Source: Salisapilia sapeloensis
Taxonomy: Eukaryota; Oomycota; Peronosporomycetes; Peronosporales; Salisapiliaceae
NCBI GenBank assembly: GCA_023334545.1
Contig: JAADVB010000210.1
Coordinates: forward strand, 1-33,318
DNA: 33,318 nucleotides
Direction of reading: 5' to 3'
The notes beneath the pieces are model-generated. The model had not been told where the DNA came from and ran no database searches. It saw only the letters and a list, made by a program, of their open reading frames with translations. Made by a program: the position numbers and the translations under genes. Shown here piece by piece: positions 11,239-21,598 of the stretch; within the stretch, counting starts at the first letter, position 1; each line of letters opens with the position of its first letter.

Positions 11239-13003
11239 CTAAAAGCTTGCGCTCTGGAAAGCTAGATCCGCCGTGGTGTATCGAGAGTGATTATAGAGGT
11301 AGTAAGCGTTGCCTGCTGGTACATGGAATTCATCTCCAGTATTTAGCAAAAAGTAGCTTGCACGAGTATTGTCGAAGGCACCTTGTACGGCCGGACTAAG
11401 TGCCAATTCCAGTGCCTTGGGTTGGCAGGACGTGACGGAGAACAAGTGAGCTCCATGCTCAACGTACTGCGCTTGCATCTCTTTGCCAGGGCTCAATTGC
11501 ACTCGTTCTGGTTCATCAATTTCTAAAGTTTGACCTAGCTTTTCAAACGTGCCTTTAGACCTTCCAAGTCGTGTAAAGATGTCCTCATATTCCAAGCTCG
11601 GATAAGAGGCTTCTGGATCCTGAGCTCGATATACGACTTTCTCTAGTACGACTGATGCAATCGTGTTATCTAGCAAGTAGGCTGTCGGTCCCTCTTGATA
11701 CGTTCGATCGGAGGGAAGCTGGGACACAGGAAACTCAGTAAATGTGGACGACTCGATAGCTTCCACCTCTTCTCCCTCCTCTTTTAAATCCAATTCGCCA
11801 AACAGTGCTATTCGAACAGCACTATTGCTCTCGATGAACGTTGGCAAGACATATGCCACTTGAGCAGCAGCAAAGATCATCTCGGCCACAGTTTTGAAAG
11901 CAGGATGGCCAACAGACACTGTGTCTAAAAGTGGTGCCATCGTCGCACTCCCGAAACTATTCAAAGCGTAGGCTAGCAACAAGATAGCCGTCGGTTTTCG
12001 ACGTTCTGGTGCCTCCAGTAGCAACGGAAAGCCACAGAGTGCACCACAGCAAAAGTACTGGAGCTTTCGGAAAGCCAAGGAACGATTCCCGATAGACTCA
12101 GTAGCACATGCTGCTGTCCAACCGATGACGATCTGAGCTGTGCAAAACGCAGTGGATCGCATTAGGCTGTACAACAGTTCCTTCATATGCTTCCGAACCG
12201 GTTTCTCCCGTTGTTTAGAACGCCGAAGGGAAAGACACAAGGAGAACAGGTGTACTGGGAGGAAGATTTTGGCACTTGATGTGACTGCGAGAGGTAGATA
12301 TGATTGTAAGAGGTAGGTGAGGCAAGTTGTGTGAGGATGACGGACTGCGCAGGAGGAAATGTTCACGCCTTTTGCGTATTGCGCCTGTAGCGTGGATGCT
12401 GTTCGAGAACTTGTTAATGTGATGCGCATGAGCTGCTGTAGATAGGATGGATGGAAAGTATCAGGACGGAAGAAACCAGCGTACATGATCCAGGCGGAGC
12501 ATAGGATGTAAATGCTGTACTCTAAAGCGTCATAATGCAAAAACGAAGGCCATTCTTCCCGAAGAGACTTGGACAAAGAGTTGAGCGAATTTGCAGATAG
12601 GAAGGAGATGAGAGTGGAGCGACTGGAAGTGTCCATGTAACGTATGGCAAGAATAGCTGGCAGAATGGAAGCCCTGGATGCTCGGTCCTGAGATATGGTT
12701 TTACTGGACTTGGGTTTGTTTAGTTGGCGTTCATACTTTTCTATAAAGCGGTAGACACCTACGGATTGACGAAAACGACCATTGAGTATTTGATACAGAC
12801 GTGTATGGAATGAGTCAGCATGTACCGACGAAAAGCGCGATGGCAAGGGTGTTTCTTGACGGCGTTTGAACTTGAAAGGACAGTTTGACGAGCCTTGGCA
12901 AGTTTTGCAACAAGTTCGAGAGTGCTGTGAGAGTTGTCGCTGCACCAGCAGCGCCGTATGCACTGTGAGCTAGGATAGAGCTGAGATCAGTCTCGCTTGA
13001 CAT
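11239..13003 (-). CDS. TMEM135-like membrane protein fused to a CENP-C/Mif2-like cupin domain (2 exons)
   Basis: Exon 1 is 13003-12826 and exon 2 is 12758-11239; the 67 nt GT-AG intron joins IALFVG to VYRFIEKY in phase, giving 565 residues. An ATG at 13066 is in frame, but MSSETD at 13003 looks the more likely start. Residues ~20-380 resemble the TMEM135/PMP52 family (peroxisome and mitochondria-associated membrane proteins): several hydrophobic helices, LFVGVYRFIEKY, and the cysteine/HPH segment AVRHPHTTCLTYLLQ at about 197-211, matching the family's conserved HPxxxSC region. An acidic linker follows (386-392). The last ~100 residues end in TGDEFHVPAGNAYYLYN (533-549), closely matching the dimerisation cupin of CENP-C/Mif2. 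The cupin call rests on this segment and the preceding YVEHGAHLFSV. No CENP-C nucleosome-binding motif is visible. The fusion is unusual; both halves are in one uninterrupted exon. Confidence 0.72.
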
Positions 13004-13274
13004 GTTGACAGCCGCGGTGTGATGTATGGGTGATTGCAATACTAGCCTCGAACAATTTCTTTTCACTTGTTTATAGAGTGTAAAATGTTGTGATAATACG
13101 GATATAATACGAATATTGAAAAACTACGAGTACAAGTGATAGAGTTTGGACGGCATAGATTTTCATGACTTCTGGACTAGTAGAATTAGTATGACCATAA
13201 ATCGTGTTTTAAGATTCATGTAGATTATGATGAGATGAATAATTCTGTTTTTATAGTTGAGCCGCTTAAAGGTT

Positions 13275-14717
13275 TTATAAAAAAGTCTTCAAACTTTTAT
13301 CTGTAGCAGTGTCAGCACGGCTGAGACCAAGATATGGTTGTCTGCATTCCGAGAACAACTCATCGTAGGCTGCTGGTCGAGAGTTTCGAAAAGCTATCGG
13401 GTCTTTGGCCAAGCATATAACTGTAAATCCCATAAGACTTTCGAGGATGACCAAACATGTAGACGTAACAGCCATTCCAGTGGCAAATCTGATGACGGCC
13501 ACGCAGGATACAACATCAAAATTGTCATCAAGGTCAACAGACGAACACACATAAGCATGGTTACGTGTGCACCCATTGAAGCGAGCAATGCCTGAAATGT
13601 TCACGTTGATAGCGACAGCATTGGCACATGCTAAGCGGATGAGAACCGAGCCAAAGGTAAATACGCTTCCGTACAGGTTGCTATGAGCCGGCTTCTTCCA
13701 CTCACGTCTCTCGAATAAATTGGTCTCTGCAGAATGCGCTTCCGTAAAAGTGCATCTAGAAGCGAGCAGATAAACACGATCAACCTTGGTCATATTAGTA
13801 AAATGCACATTAACATATCCGCGCATGCCGATGAAGACGAGAGACCACTAGTTCATGGCTTCCACGGTGCCATCGGAATCGCTTGGTGATCCACATAACC
13901 TTCCGAAAAAGGTTTTCATCTACAGCTAGAAAACTTGGTTGTTTAGGTATTAAGCATAGAGAGGACAAGTATAAATCGAATATACCGATCGAAGTAACTC
14001 CACAATAGGGAGAAGGAATGAAGCGAGGCACACGGATGCAAAGCATGTGAATACTTCATTCCAGGAGTTTGTGCTGCTTTCATTTGCAGACCCCCAGTGC
14101 GATAGAGTCCTCGTTGAAACCGACACATATCCGAGGTTCTTGATGACATGACATCCCCAGTAAGAAATACTGAGGAGTAGAACGAATACAACATACTTCA
14201 TCAACTGATACTTTTCATCGCCATTGTCGAATTCGTATGGTATTTCCAGTACCGCGAATGTCTTTATCAGACACCAGATATATTAGAGCGCACCAAGATA
14301 GAATGCTAGTAGTCCGGTCGATCTGTAACTTGAAATCACTGGTTTTAAAAATCGAAGATGGGCCGAAATGAAATGTGCTCTACTTTTGGTAACCGTAATG
14401 TAATGTGCAGATGTAAAGTTGAGCACAATGCCAAAGATGGTGACGAATGATTCGTCATAGTGAACTCCCATGTATACCATCAGGGCGGCAAGACCTGTGT
14501 TCGGCCAGAACGTATTGCCCACTGCGGTACCAGGAAAGACCAGTAGAAATACCGCAAGCAAAAGAGCTGCACTGAATGCAGCCGCTCCCACAATTACAAT
14601 AAGTTTTCGTGCTTCTTCGATGATTGCATACGGTATCGCATTGGCGCTTAGTCGCTCCGGTGAATCCGAGTGATTCACTTCGATCCCTAGCTGCATATTG
14701 GTCAGGCATTTGTGCAT
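13275..14717 (-). pseudogene. Polytopic membrane protein locus of unknown family, disrupted by in-frame stops or unresolved introns
   Basis: From the ATG at 14717 one minus-strand frame encodes hydrophobic helices (residues ~38-61 rich in A, L, V) and a plausible loop, and stops at TAA 14285-14283. The same frame then continues through IKTFAVLEIPYEFDNGDE and a helix VVFVLLLSISYWG to about 13986. A normal 66 nt GT-AG intron (13985-13920) leads in phase to an exon opening MKTFFGRLCG, which meets TAG at 13850-13848. The same frame then runs on for 190 codons with further hydrophobic segments to its own stop at 13275. So the locus reads as one gene with two nonsense codons. Alternatively introns of 132 nt (14393-14262) and 138 nt (13985-13848) would remove both stops in phase, but they are twice the usual intron length here. 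I do not recognise the family. Confidence 0.42.
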
Positions 14718-15234
14718 ATGTAAAAGGATAAAAGTCTATATCCCAACGAAAATTTTAGCTGCAATAGCCGAGGCAAATAGGATAGCAGACGTCCAGTCGA
14801 GCCAGCCCTTGAAGGAGGTTGAGGTTCTTCTGTACGCGAGCAAATGAACTTTATACGTTGGTTTGTATACCATCGAGCTATAAGATTACGTTTGATGCGA
14901 GGTTTCTTTTTTATCCGGTGTTTGTTCTATGCTAAACACTACAAAGTAGAAGGGTTACTCTAGAGCATAAAAGAAAGAACGAAGGAAAACCATGCGCGTC
15001 CAAAGCAAAAATTTCCATCTTTATATCGCAGATAAGCGTGAAAAGCAGTACTTTGTTTAAGTGAATCTGTGTTAAGATGTTGGCCCGTCACAGATGTATG
15101 GATATTAAAATGCAAAATTGAAATCTGCTGACGAACTCGTTCTAGGAAGGATCGCTGGTGGGACCCGCATTCGGCTGCTTCTAGGTCTATGCCATACTTT
15201 TGAATATCTCATTAGTGCTTTATAGTTTAAGCTT
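14718..15234. other. Intergenic stretch between membrane-protein locus and coiled-coil gene
   Basis: About 515 bp between two minus-strand genes: promoter side of the membrane-protein locus and 3' end of the coiled-coil gene. No coding frame, RNA gene or repeat that I can support. Confidence 0.45.
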
Positions 15235-16723
15235 TTACATGGAAGTCTGGGGCACTTCATTGGGAATGCGACGCAGTGGACTAAGTTTCTCCTTACTTCG
15301 CTTAGCTGGATTAGTAGTCATGTTTCCCGTGCCGCCCAAAAGATGCTGCTGATTCAAGCTAGCACTCCATATTTCATCGTAGTTAAAAGAGTCTAACGTC
15401 TTCGCTGGGGGTATCACAGGTTGGCTCCGGGCTTTTACCAAGACATCCGTCCCGGATGGTGCAGTCTGTGCACGCTTTGAGCCTGGTTGAATTTTTCGGT
15501 CTCTTGCAGTTAGTGAACCGCACTGCAATTTCCATTTCTCGGCACGCTTTTCGGCCTGTTCTACTTTCTTTTGCAGCTCCATATTCTTACTCTCTAACTG
15601 CTCAATACGTTTCACTGCTTCATGCTGTGTTTGGTTATCTATAGTCTTGGACTCTTTTTGTAGATGTCTAATTGTTCGTTTAGCATCCAAATTAGCTCTT
15701 TTAATCACCGTAACTTCTTGTGCCCGCAGTTGGCTGTTATATTCCAATATTTCGTTCGTCATTTTCTAAAACTGACGTCAGATAAGGTTTATACTACATA
15801 GAGACTACCATCCTACCAACTTATGATTTTCTTCAGACTGTTCATTGAACTTTCGCATCAGGGTATCTACTCCATGACTTTGAAGCTGAAGCTCATCCTT
15901 TAACTTTGTGTTTGCGATCAGCGCCCTCTACATTTTACTCGTAAGTATATGTAATTCCAGTTATAAATGCCTTCTCCCAATACCTTGCTCTCCGCTGACA
16001 TGGCATTCAATGCTTTCTGAAGATAGTCTGCGTCTAGCTCTTGCAATGTCTTTCTAAATGTCTGTGTGCAAGTGTAAGTTCGACGCAACTAATAAATAAA
16101 GTAGGAGATACTTGGACATACCTTTTCAAGGGCCATTTTATGGTTGAAGGTGTCCAACTTGATTTTATGAATCTCTTCTGAATGACTTCGATTCTCACTC
16201 TCCAGCTGATTCATCAAGCTTTCAACGCGCGTTCGTAATGTTGCATTTGCTGTTTCCATAACATCATAACCTTCGACGTGCAGCTCTAGCTGAGCCACTT
16301 TTTGCTTTAACAGCTCAATTTCTTGCTCCTTTTCGAGTCGCTCGGAAAGTCTCTCTTGATCCAATACAGCCATCGACGTCTCATGTTTCTCAAGCTCTTG
16401 CTGTAAAAGCGTTTCGAGTGACTGTATCTGCTCCTGCTTTTGCTTATTGTCTCGCGTCATGCGCTCAATAAGCTTTGCTTCTTCACGTAATTGTGCTTCA
16501 GCTTCTTCCACTCTCTTTCGAAGTTCATCTACACATTGAAAGGTGAAGACACTCGTTCACAGATTTTGTCCTTAATAAGATACCTTCATTGGTCGCAATT
16601 GAAGCATTGCGGTTCGTGTCGACCGACTTCTTCTTTTTCGCCCTAACAATTCGAACGATGGGAATATAATGCTTGTGTTATAGCCCTGTATTCTATCGAT
16701 CAAGTACACCTTTTCGGAGCCAT
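15235..16723 (-). CDS. Coiled-coil protein, probable basal body-orientation factor 1-like (DUF4515), 6 exons
   Basis: Exons inferred at 16723-16710, 16642-16584, 16528-16122, 16061-15984, 15927-15817 and 15765-15235; introns are 67, 55, 60, 56 and 51 nt, all GT-AG, and the joined frame is exactly 399 residues. The start MAPKRAKKKKS is short and very basic, as in BBOF1/CCDC176. Residues ~25-260 are almost continuous heptad coiled coil. The stretch with MALEKTFRKTLQELDADYLQ followed by LIANTKLKDELQLQSHG corresponds in layout to the DUF4515 core of BBOF1 (a long E/K-rich helix, then an N-V/T-x-L-x-x-x-L segment). The tail is basic and proline/serine-rich. BBOF1 aligns basal bodies and maintains motile cilia in vertebrates, so a role in zoospore flagella is plausible. 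Other ciliary coiled-coil families are possible; the gene model is more certain than the name. Confidence 0.65.
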
Positions 16724-16988
16724 ACTATAGTATCTTCACAAACCGAATTTGGTGTCCGAATGATGGCTATTAATATACTCGTATTAAAAAGTCGCCCATG
16801 AAAATCTCGCTAGGATTATTCGATCTATCTATCCAGATCGAAATTATCTGCTAATGTGATGAGAAAGCAAGACTCTAGAGTGCACGAAAGCGAGCTCTCG
16901 GACGTTGATCCTGCTGTTGAAGATGAGCTGAAGTACACATAATGCCACATACTTTTGATGGCGGCATTGACATGCCTCGCAAAGTGCC
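16724..16988. promoter_or_regulatory. Divergent promoter region, BBOF1-like / ALKBH1
   Basis: 265 bp separate the start codons of two divergently transcribed genes, so both promoters must lie here or overlap the leaders. I see no unambiguous initiator or TATA element. Shared control is possible but not shown. Confidence 0.4.
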
Positions 16989-17922
16989 ATGCAGCCGTAC
17001 AAGGCAAGTGAAAAGCGATGGAAGCGAGCGGACGTAGGGGAATTGTACTCTGACACAACGCTAATCGACCTAGCGCAACTCCAACCAGACTACCGAAAGC
17101 TTGTGCGACAAGTTGGTAGCTTCCGATCAAGGCCTATTTTTGCATTTGACGCATTCGGTGAAGCACATGAAGGCTTTTACGTCATTCCAAATGCTTTAAA
17201 CTCACATGACCAATTGGACTTGGCTCACAAATGCCTGTATATAGTTATGTATATTGCAGGAATTTCTACATGTGTATTGAAGGCGTATATGACGTAGGAC
17301 AGAATATGCCAATGCGCCTCATGTGACGAATATGCGACAGCAGCAGTGTCAAGTGGATGATATATGGAGAAAGGCACTCGTGTCTCATCCACACGACCCG
17401 TCCAGTTCTCCGTTAATGAAGAAATTGCATTGGAGTGCATGTGGCTATCACTATGACTGGACTGCAAGAGAGTATCATGATTGGGATTACTCTGACATTC
17501 CTCCTCGTCTGGCGGATATTGGAGCAGAATGTGCTGTGGCATGTGGTGAAACCTTGAAGGCTGAAGCAGTCATCGTAAACTTTTATGCAAAGTCATCGAC
17601 CATGGGAGGACATCAAGATGATGTGGAACTGACAATGAATCACCCTGTCGTCTCCGTTTCTCTTGGGTGCTCTGCTGTATTTCTCAAAGGTGGACATACG
17701 AAAGACACAAAGCCATTGGAAGTACTGCTGCGAAGTGGAGACATTGCGATAATGGCAGGCAACTCGAGGCTAAGTGTCCATGGTGTAGCTAAAGTCTTTC
17801 CTTCTGATCCACAAGATGACTGTGGAACGATGCAAAATGAAGATGAACTAGACGCTGTGCGCAAATACCTTGAGACCCATCGGATCAACATCAATATTCG
17901 ACAGGTCTATCCGAAAGAATAG
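16989..17922 (+). CDS. ALKBH1: ALKBH1-type 2-oxoglutarate/Fe(II) dioxygenase (2 exons)
   Basis: Exon 1 16989-17236 and exon 2 17298-17922 flank a 61 nt GT-AG intron; the joined frame gives 290 residues. It belongs to the AlkB family, oxidative demethylases of nucleic acids; the ALKBH1 branch acts on tRNA (m1A, m5C) and possibly DNA, in nucleus, cytosol or mitochondria. All catalytic residues are present: iron ligands H188 and D190 (GGHQDD) and distal H244 (SVHGVAKV), and the 2-oxoglutarate-binding arginines in RININIR (R278, R284), the RxNxxxR signature. Further ALKBH1-like matches are CGYHYDW (131-137), VSVSLGCSAVFLKGG, and SGDIAIMAGNSRLSVH. The N-terminal ~85 residues also resemble ALKBH1 (GFYVIPNAL, then PHVTNM). 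Length is shorter than the human protein (389), mainly at the N-terminus and in loops. It is divergent from the coiled-coil gene. Confidence 0.93.
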
Positions 17923-18122
17923 ACGCTTACTCCAAGTTTTGTAGCAACCAATTTATCCTTTTTGCTTCATATCTATTGTCGTTCTATAGTAGTGTACATG
18001 CCCAAATGTGGATGCGGCTCGTTTACATCTACCTCATACGAGTGCAGAAAGTTTGTAGATGTTTATTTTTATCTGACTGAACCCACGGTCGCCTAAAGAA
18101 AGTAGTCGTATTGTACATTGCA

Positions 18123-20684
18123 ATGCGCTCTCCAAGTCCAGCTCTTATTCAGAGTCGAGCCAAAGGGCAGCTAGAAACGTTAGAAGTACTTCATCTGTCT
18201 AATGCTCGAGTTGAATGCCTACGGAATTTGGACAGATGCGAAGTCCTCCGGTCGCTTTATGCAGACAATAATCGCATACGAGACCTCTATGACCTTCCGC
18301 ATTTTCAGTATTTGTGGATGATCGACCTTCGTTTTAACAAACTGCAGGACGTGCATGCTTTAAGCCGATTTTCGTCACTTGGCTTTGTCTATCTAGACAA
18401 TAACTTCCTTTCGTTCGAAGACATCGCATGCCTTCGCAATGTTTCCATACTAGAGTTAAGACTCGAAAACAATCCAAACCTTTGCAGAGGAAAACAAAAG
18501 CTCGAGTACGTCAAGAAAGTCATTGCGCTGCTACCGCATGTATGGGTGCTTGATGGACACTACATTCCATTCGAAGCTAGACTTAATGCTGTGGATGAAT
18601 ATCAAGAGTTTGTGAAGCAAATCGTAGGAATGACGATGGATAGATCAAAAGCATCTTCCCTCAAGTCGTGTACTAGCCGTTGGAACGAATGTAATCCCGA
18701 CAGATTCAGTAACTCTGCGAAGCTGGCAGAAATTCTGCAATACCTGCCTGAACGTGATCCTATTGCACGTGAAACCTATCGACTGCAAGCACTTATTAAA
18801 TTTTATAATGAAGAAGCTGCTTTCTATAACAGGCATCGGAGATTGACGACGGTGAAGACCGTAAAGATAACAAGAAAGGTTCCGATCGTCCATCTAAAAG
18901 ATATTCAATTGTTGCCGTTGGATATCAAGTTGAAAATGGCTGTCTTGCTGGCCACTTGGATTGAATACGATTTAAATCGGCATCTCGTAATAGAAGCATT
19001 AACAATTTTTCTATTGGAAGCGAGTGATGCAGCTAGTAGAATTGCTGAAGACACTACGTCACTCCCTCCTTATGCAGTCAGCGCCGTTGTCGGTGTCTTA
19101 CAAGAGGAATTTTTAAACGGTTTGCAAAGCTCGAATGAATATGATAATTCACAGAAGGCACTTTGGAAGAGCATTCCGTTCCCATTGTCCAATTTACTCA
19201 AAGAAGGTAACGCATACGATGTGCTTAGCGCTTCAACAGACAGAGCAGACCGCTGTGCATACACTATCAAACTTTTATCAAACGCTTCTTCTTTTCCTGA
19301 CCCCGCTAGCTTGGAGAACCCACATCGCCGAACGAAAGCTACAGATATTAAGCTAGCATTCAAATCATTGCTTCTATGCCTACAAGACGCAAGAAGCTCT
19401 ACCAACTATCCTGTGCAAGACGTGATCGGAAACTATAGCATTTCTCCTATTGATTATACGCTATTTTCAGGTTGTGTACAAGGTGAGGAGTACCTGTCCG
19501 ACGAAAGCACTTTTGAAAATTATGAGGAATTTCCTTCGTCTCTCCTCGTCACCTCGAGGTCTGCGCCGACACTTGGACGGCATCCAAAAGTATACGAGTG
19601 TCCAAAACCTGGCGATCGAATCGAGATATCTTCGAATCGGTATCTCACTGTCTTATCCGTATCTCTAGATCAGGAAAGAGTAACAGTAGGGACATCACTG
19701 CTCCAGAAACCGGAAATGAATGTGAATACGTCAATGATGCTATCGTCTACTTGCATACGTAGAAATCCTCGAAATATTTGGTTTCTCCATGAGGCATCCT
19801 CTGAAGTCATGGAGCAGGTACACAAGCTAACGATAGCGGCGAATGTACATAGCGTTGCAGGGAAACTGCATCGAGAGAGTCTAGCTTACCATCGCCAAGG
19901 CCATCCTCGCAACTCCGAGACTTTAAATTATGACATTCGGCAGGCTGATGTGCAGGATATGATCTACGAGGAACCGACTGCAACAGTCCAGAGCTTACGG
20001 CAGCTAGAAATTTACAGCAGTGGTGCATCTGCCCATCCCAACTACGTACTAGCATCAGCGCCCGTTGTATCTGCCCAAAATTTTGTCGGAAAGAAGATTG
20101 ATATTGCTGCTGCTCAACGACTACGTTGGGATCCCATCGACGAAAGCAAGTACGAGGTTTTAGAAGCACAAGGCAGTCAGCAAGAGCACAAGGCAGCAAC
20201 AGGGAATAATTTAGCTATGTTGGGCACTAAGACTACTACAGATGTAGCCTACGAAGAGTATTTAAAAGTTATGGATGGCGGAGGTCAAAGAGATGAAAAA
20301 GAAGACGATTGGATGTCTATTAAAGAAGGGTTACAAATAGTTTTACAGCGCTCAAGTAGCAGGAGCGGAACATCTAGCACGCCATCTCTTCCATTAGCAA
20401 GCGACCGACTATCGCAGCTCTGTGACCAGTACACTTATACCAACACAAGGTTTAAGAAGAGTTGGCTGCGTAAGCGACGCAAGAGCTCTCTAGAGAAGCA
20501 AAGTGACAAGCAGCAGTGGCATCTAGTGCCTCCAAAGCATACACCACTAGTCGACACTAGGCCTCTGTTAGAACAGCAAAAACTCGGGAGTCAACGTCTG
20601 CAGCGACAACCGGTCGTGTCAACAATGCAGCATCAAGTAGATCCGATGAAGAAAGTCACTACTGCTTTCTTACCGTCGCTATGA
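18123..20684 (+). CDS. SDS22-like leucine-rich-repeat protein, large, uncharacterised C-terminus
   Basis: Intronless, 853 residues from the first ATG (18123). Residues ~15-130 form about five short SDS22-type LRRs (LEVLHLSNARVECLRNLDRC, LYADNNRIRDLYDL, IDLRFNKLQDVHAL, VYLDNNFLSFEDI). An LRR-cap-like segment closes them (LENNPNLCRGKQKLEYVKKV, LPHVWVLDGH). This fold is common in PP1 regulators and in many axonemal or centrosomal proteins. Residues ~200-330 are helical and of no family I know. The rest is polar and probably disordered, ending in basic and glutamine-rich sequence near 760-850. It lies 200 bp after ALKBH1 on the same strand and near the BBOF1-like gene, but neighbour position alone does not prove a ciliary role. 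The function is unknown. Confidence 0.75.
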   Translation: MRSPSPALIQSRAKGQLETLEVLHLSNARVECLRNLDRCEVLRSLYADNNRIRDLYDLPHFQYLWMIDLRFNKLQDVHALSRFSSLGFVYLDNNFLSFEDIACLRNVSILELRLENNPNLCRGKQKLEYVKKVIALLPHVWVLDGHYIPFEARLNAVDEYQEFVKQIVGMTMDRSKASSLKSCTSRWNECNPDRFSNSAKLAEILQYLPERDPIARETYRLQALIKFYNEEAAFYNRHRRLTTVKTVKITRKVPIVHLKDIQLLPLDIKLKMAVLLATWIEYDLNRHLVIEALTIFLLEASDAASRIAEDTTSLPPYAVSAVVGVLQEEFLNGLQSSNEYDNSQKALWKSIPFPLSNLLKEGNAYDVLSASTDRADRCAYTIKLLSNASSFPDPASLENPHRRTKATDIKLAFKSLLLCLQDARSSTNYPVQDVIGNYSISPIDYTLFSGCVQGEEYLSDESTFENYEEFPSSLLVTSRSAPTLGRHPKVYECPKPGDRIEISSNRYLTVLSVSLDQERVTVGTSLLQKPEMNVNTSMMLSSTCIRRNPRNIWFLHEASSEVMEQVHKLTIAANVHSVAGKLHRESLAYHRQGHPRNSETLNYDIRQADVQDMIYEEPTATVQSLRQLEIYSSGASAHPNYVLASAPVVSAQNFVGKKIDIAAAQRLRWDPIDESKYEVLEAQGSQQEHKAATGNNLAMLGTKTTTDVAYEEYLKVMDGGGQRDEKEDDWMSIKEGLQIVLQRSSSRSGTSSTPSLPLASDRLSQLCDQYTYTNTRFKKSWLRKRRKSSLEKQSDKQQWHLVPPKHTPLVDTRPLLEQQKLGSQRLQRQPVVSTMQHQVDPMKKVTTAFLPSL

Positions 20685-20791
20685 CAAGAATCATATATCA
20701 TGGACGCTGCATGTGAACTTCAATATGCACAAGTATCTTGCTGCAAAAACAAGGCGGGGGCTAAATAAAACCTCGGGAGGTGATTGGGTAA

Positions 20792-21405
20792 ATGGCACAC
20801 AAGTTCAAGGAAACGCGCTCGAAGGCAGCTCTTCATTCCGCATTTTCCCGTGCAAGAACCAAAGCTCCTCCAACCTTTTCAAAAGCCATGACAACGATTG
20901 CCCCACAGACGTCTTCTATCGACCCGGTGTTGATGGAAAGCGTGCCTCGACTGCGGTGGGACGACGCCGTGCATCGATTCCACTACAACATGCCGATTGC
21001 GCAAGAGCCGGGCGAGAACGGCTTCGTGCTGATTCATGAGTTCGACAATGTCTCTGCCTTTGCGTCCATGGCGTTGCCAGCCTCGGAACTCGAGCGACTG
21101 CGTGAGATGGACAGAATGAACGAGATCATCCACGACGTCGAAAATGCCGCCAACTTGCGTGCTGCGGTCAATGCCAAGCAACGACGTAAGCTTCCTATCA
21201 GTATAGTTGTCGTATTTGTAATGAAAGTATATGTCTGCTAGGTCGAGCACACAGTGACGAGTTCCATGAGCGTACGGAACCGGAGCCTACTAAAGACAAA
21301 ACCAAGAAGCGAGATGTCTATCATCCAGGAAAGCACCAATCCAAGCATTTCCATGAACGCCACCGTGCGAAACCGACGCGCGTTGGCCGCGTGCACCAAC
21401 CATAG
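20792..21405 (+). CDS. Small protein of unknown function (2 exons)
   Basis: Exon 1 20792-21185 and exon 2 21242-21405 flank a 56 nt intron with a textbook GTAAG donor and CTAG acceptor; the joined frame gives 185 residues. I do not recognise a domain. The N-terminus is basic (MAHKFKETRSKAALHSAFSR). The middle has a hydrophobic/aromatic segment (RLRWDDAVHRFHYNMPIAQE, then GENGFVLIHEFDN), followed by a predicted helix (ELERLREMDRMNEIIHDVEN) and a very basic, histidine-rich tail. The good splice signals and the continuous frame across the junction support a real gene. It starts 107 bp downstream of the LRR gene, so its promoter is short. There is no signal peptide or membrane segment; nuclear or nucleic-acid-associated location is a guess from charge. 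Confidence 0.62.
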
Positions 21406-21598
21406 TGTCGCTCATCCCATGCATCCGGCTTTTCAAGCTCCACGTCCCACTGTCTAGGGCAGACATGCATTCGTCTGCTTCAATCACCAAATATATCGTC
21501 TTGTTCTATTACCATTTGCTGCTTTCACGATGCCTGCTCTATATGTAAATGCCATGCAACGAAAGATAGAACACAACTATCGACAAACGACTACTTAT

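Noticed and set aside
20165..20196. Direct repeat AGCACAAGGCAG, two copies 20 nt apart
   Set aside because: It lies within the LRR gene's disordered tail, occurs only twice, and its spacing is not a multiple of three; most likely chance.
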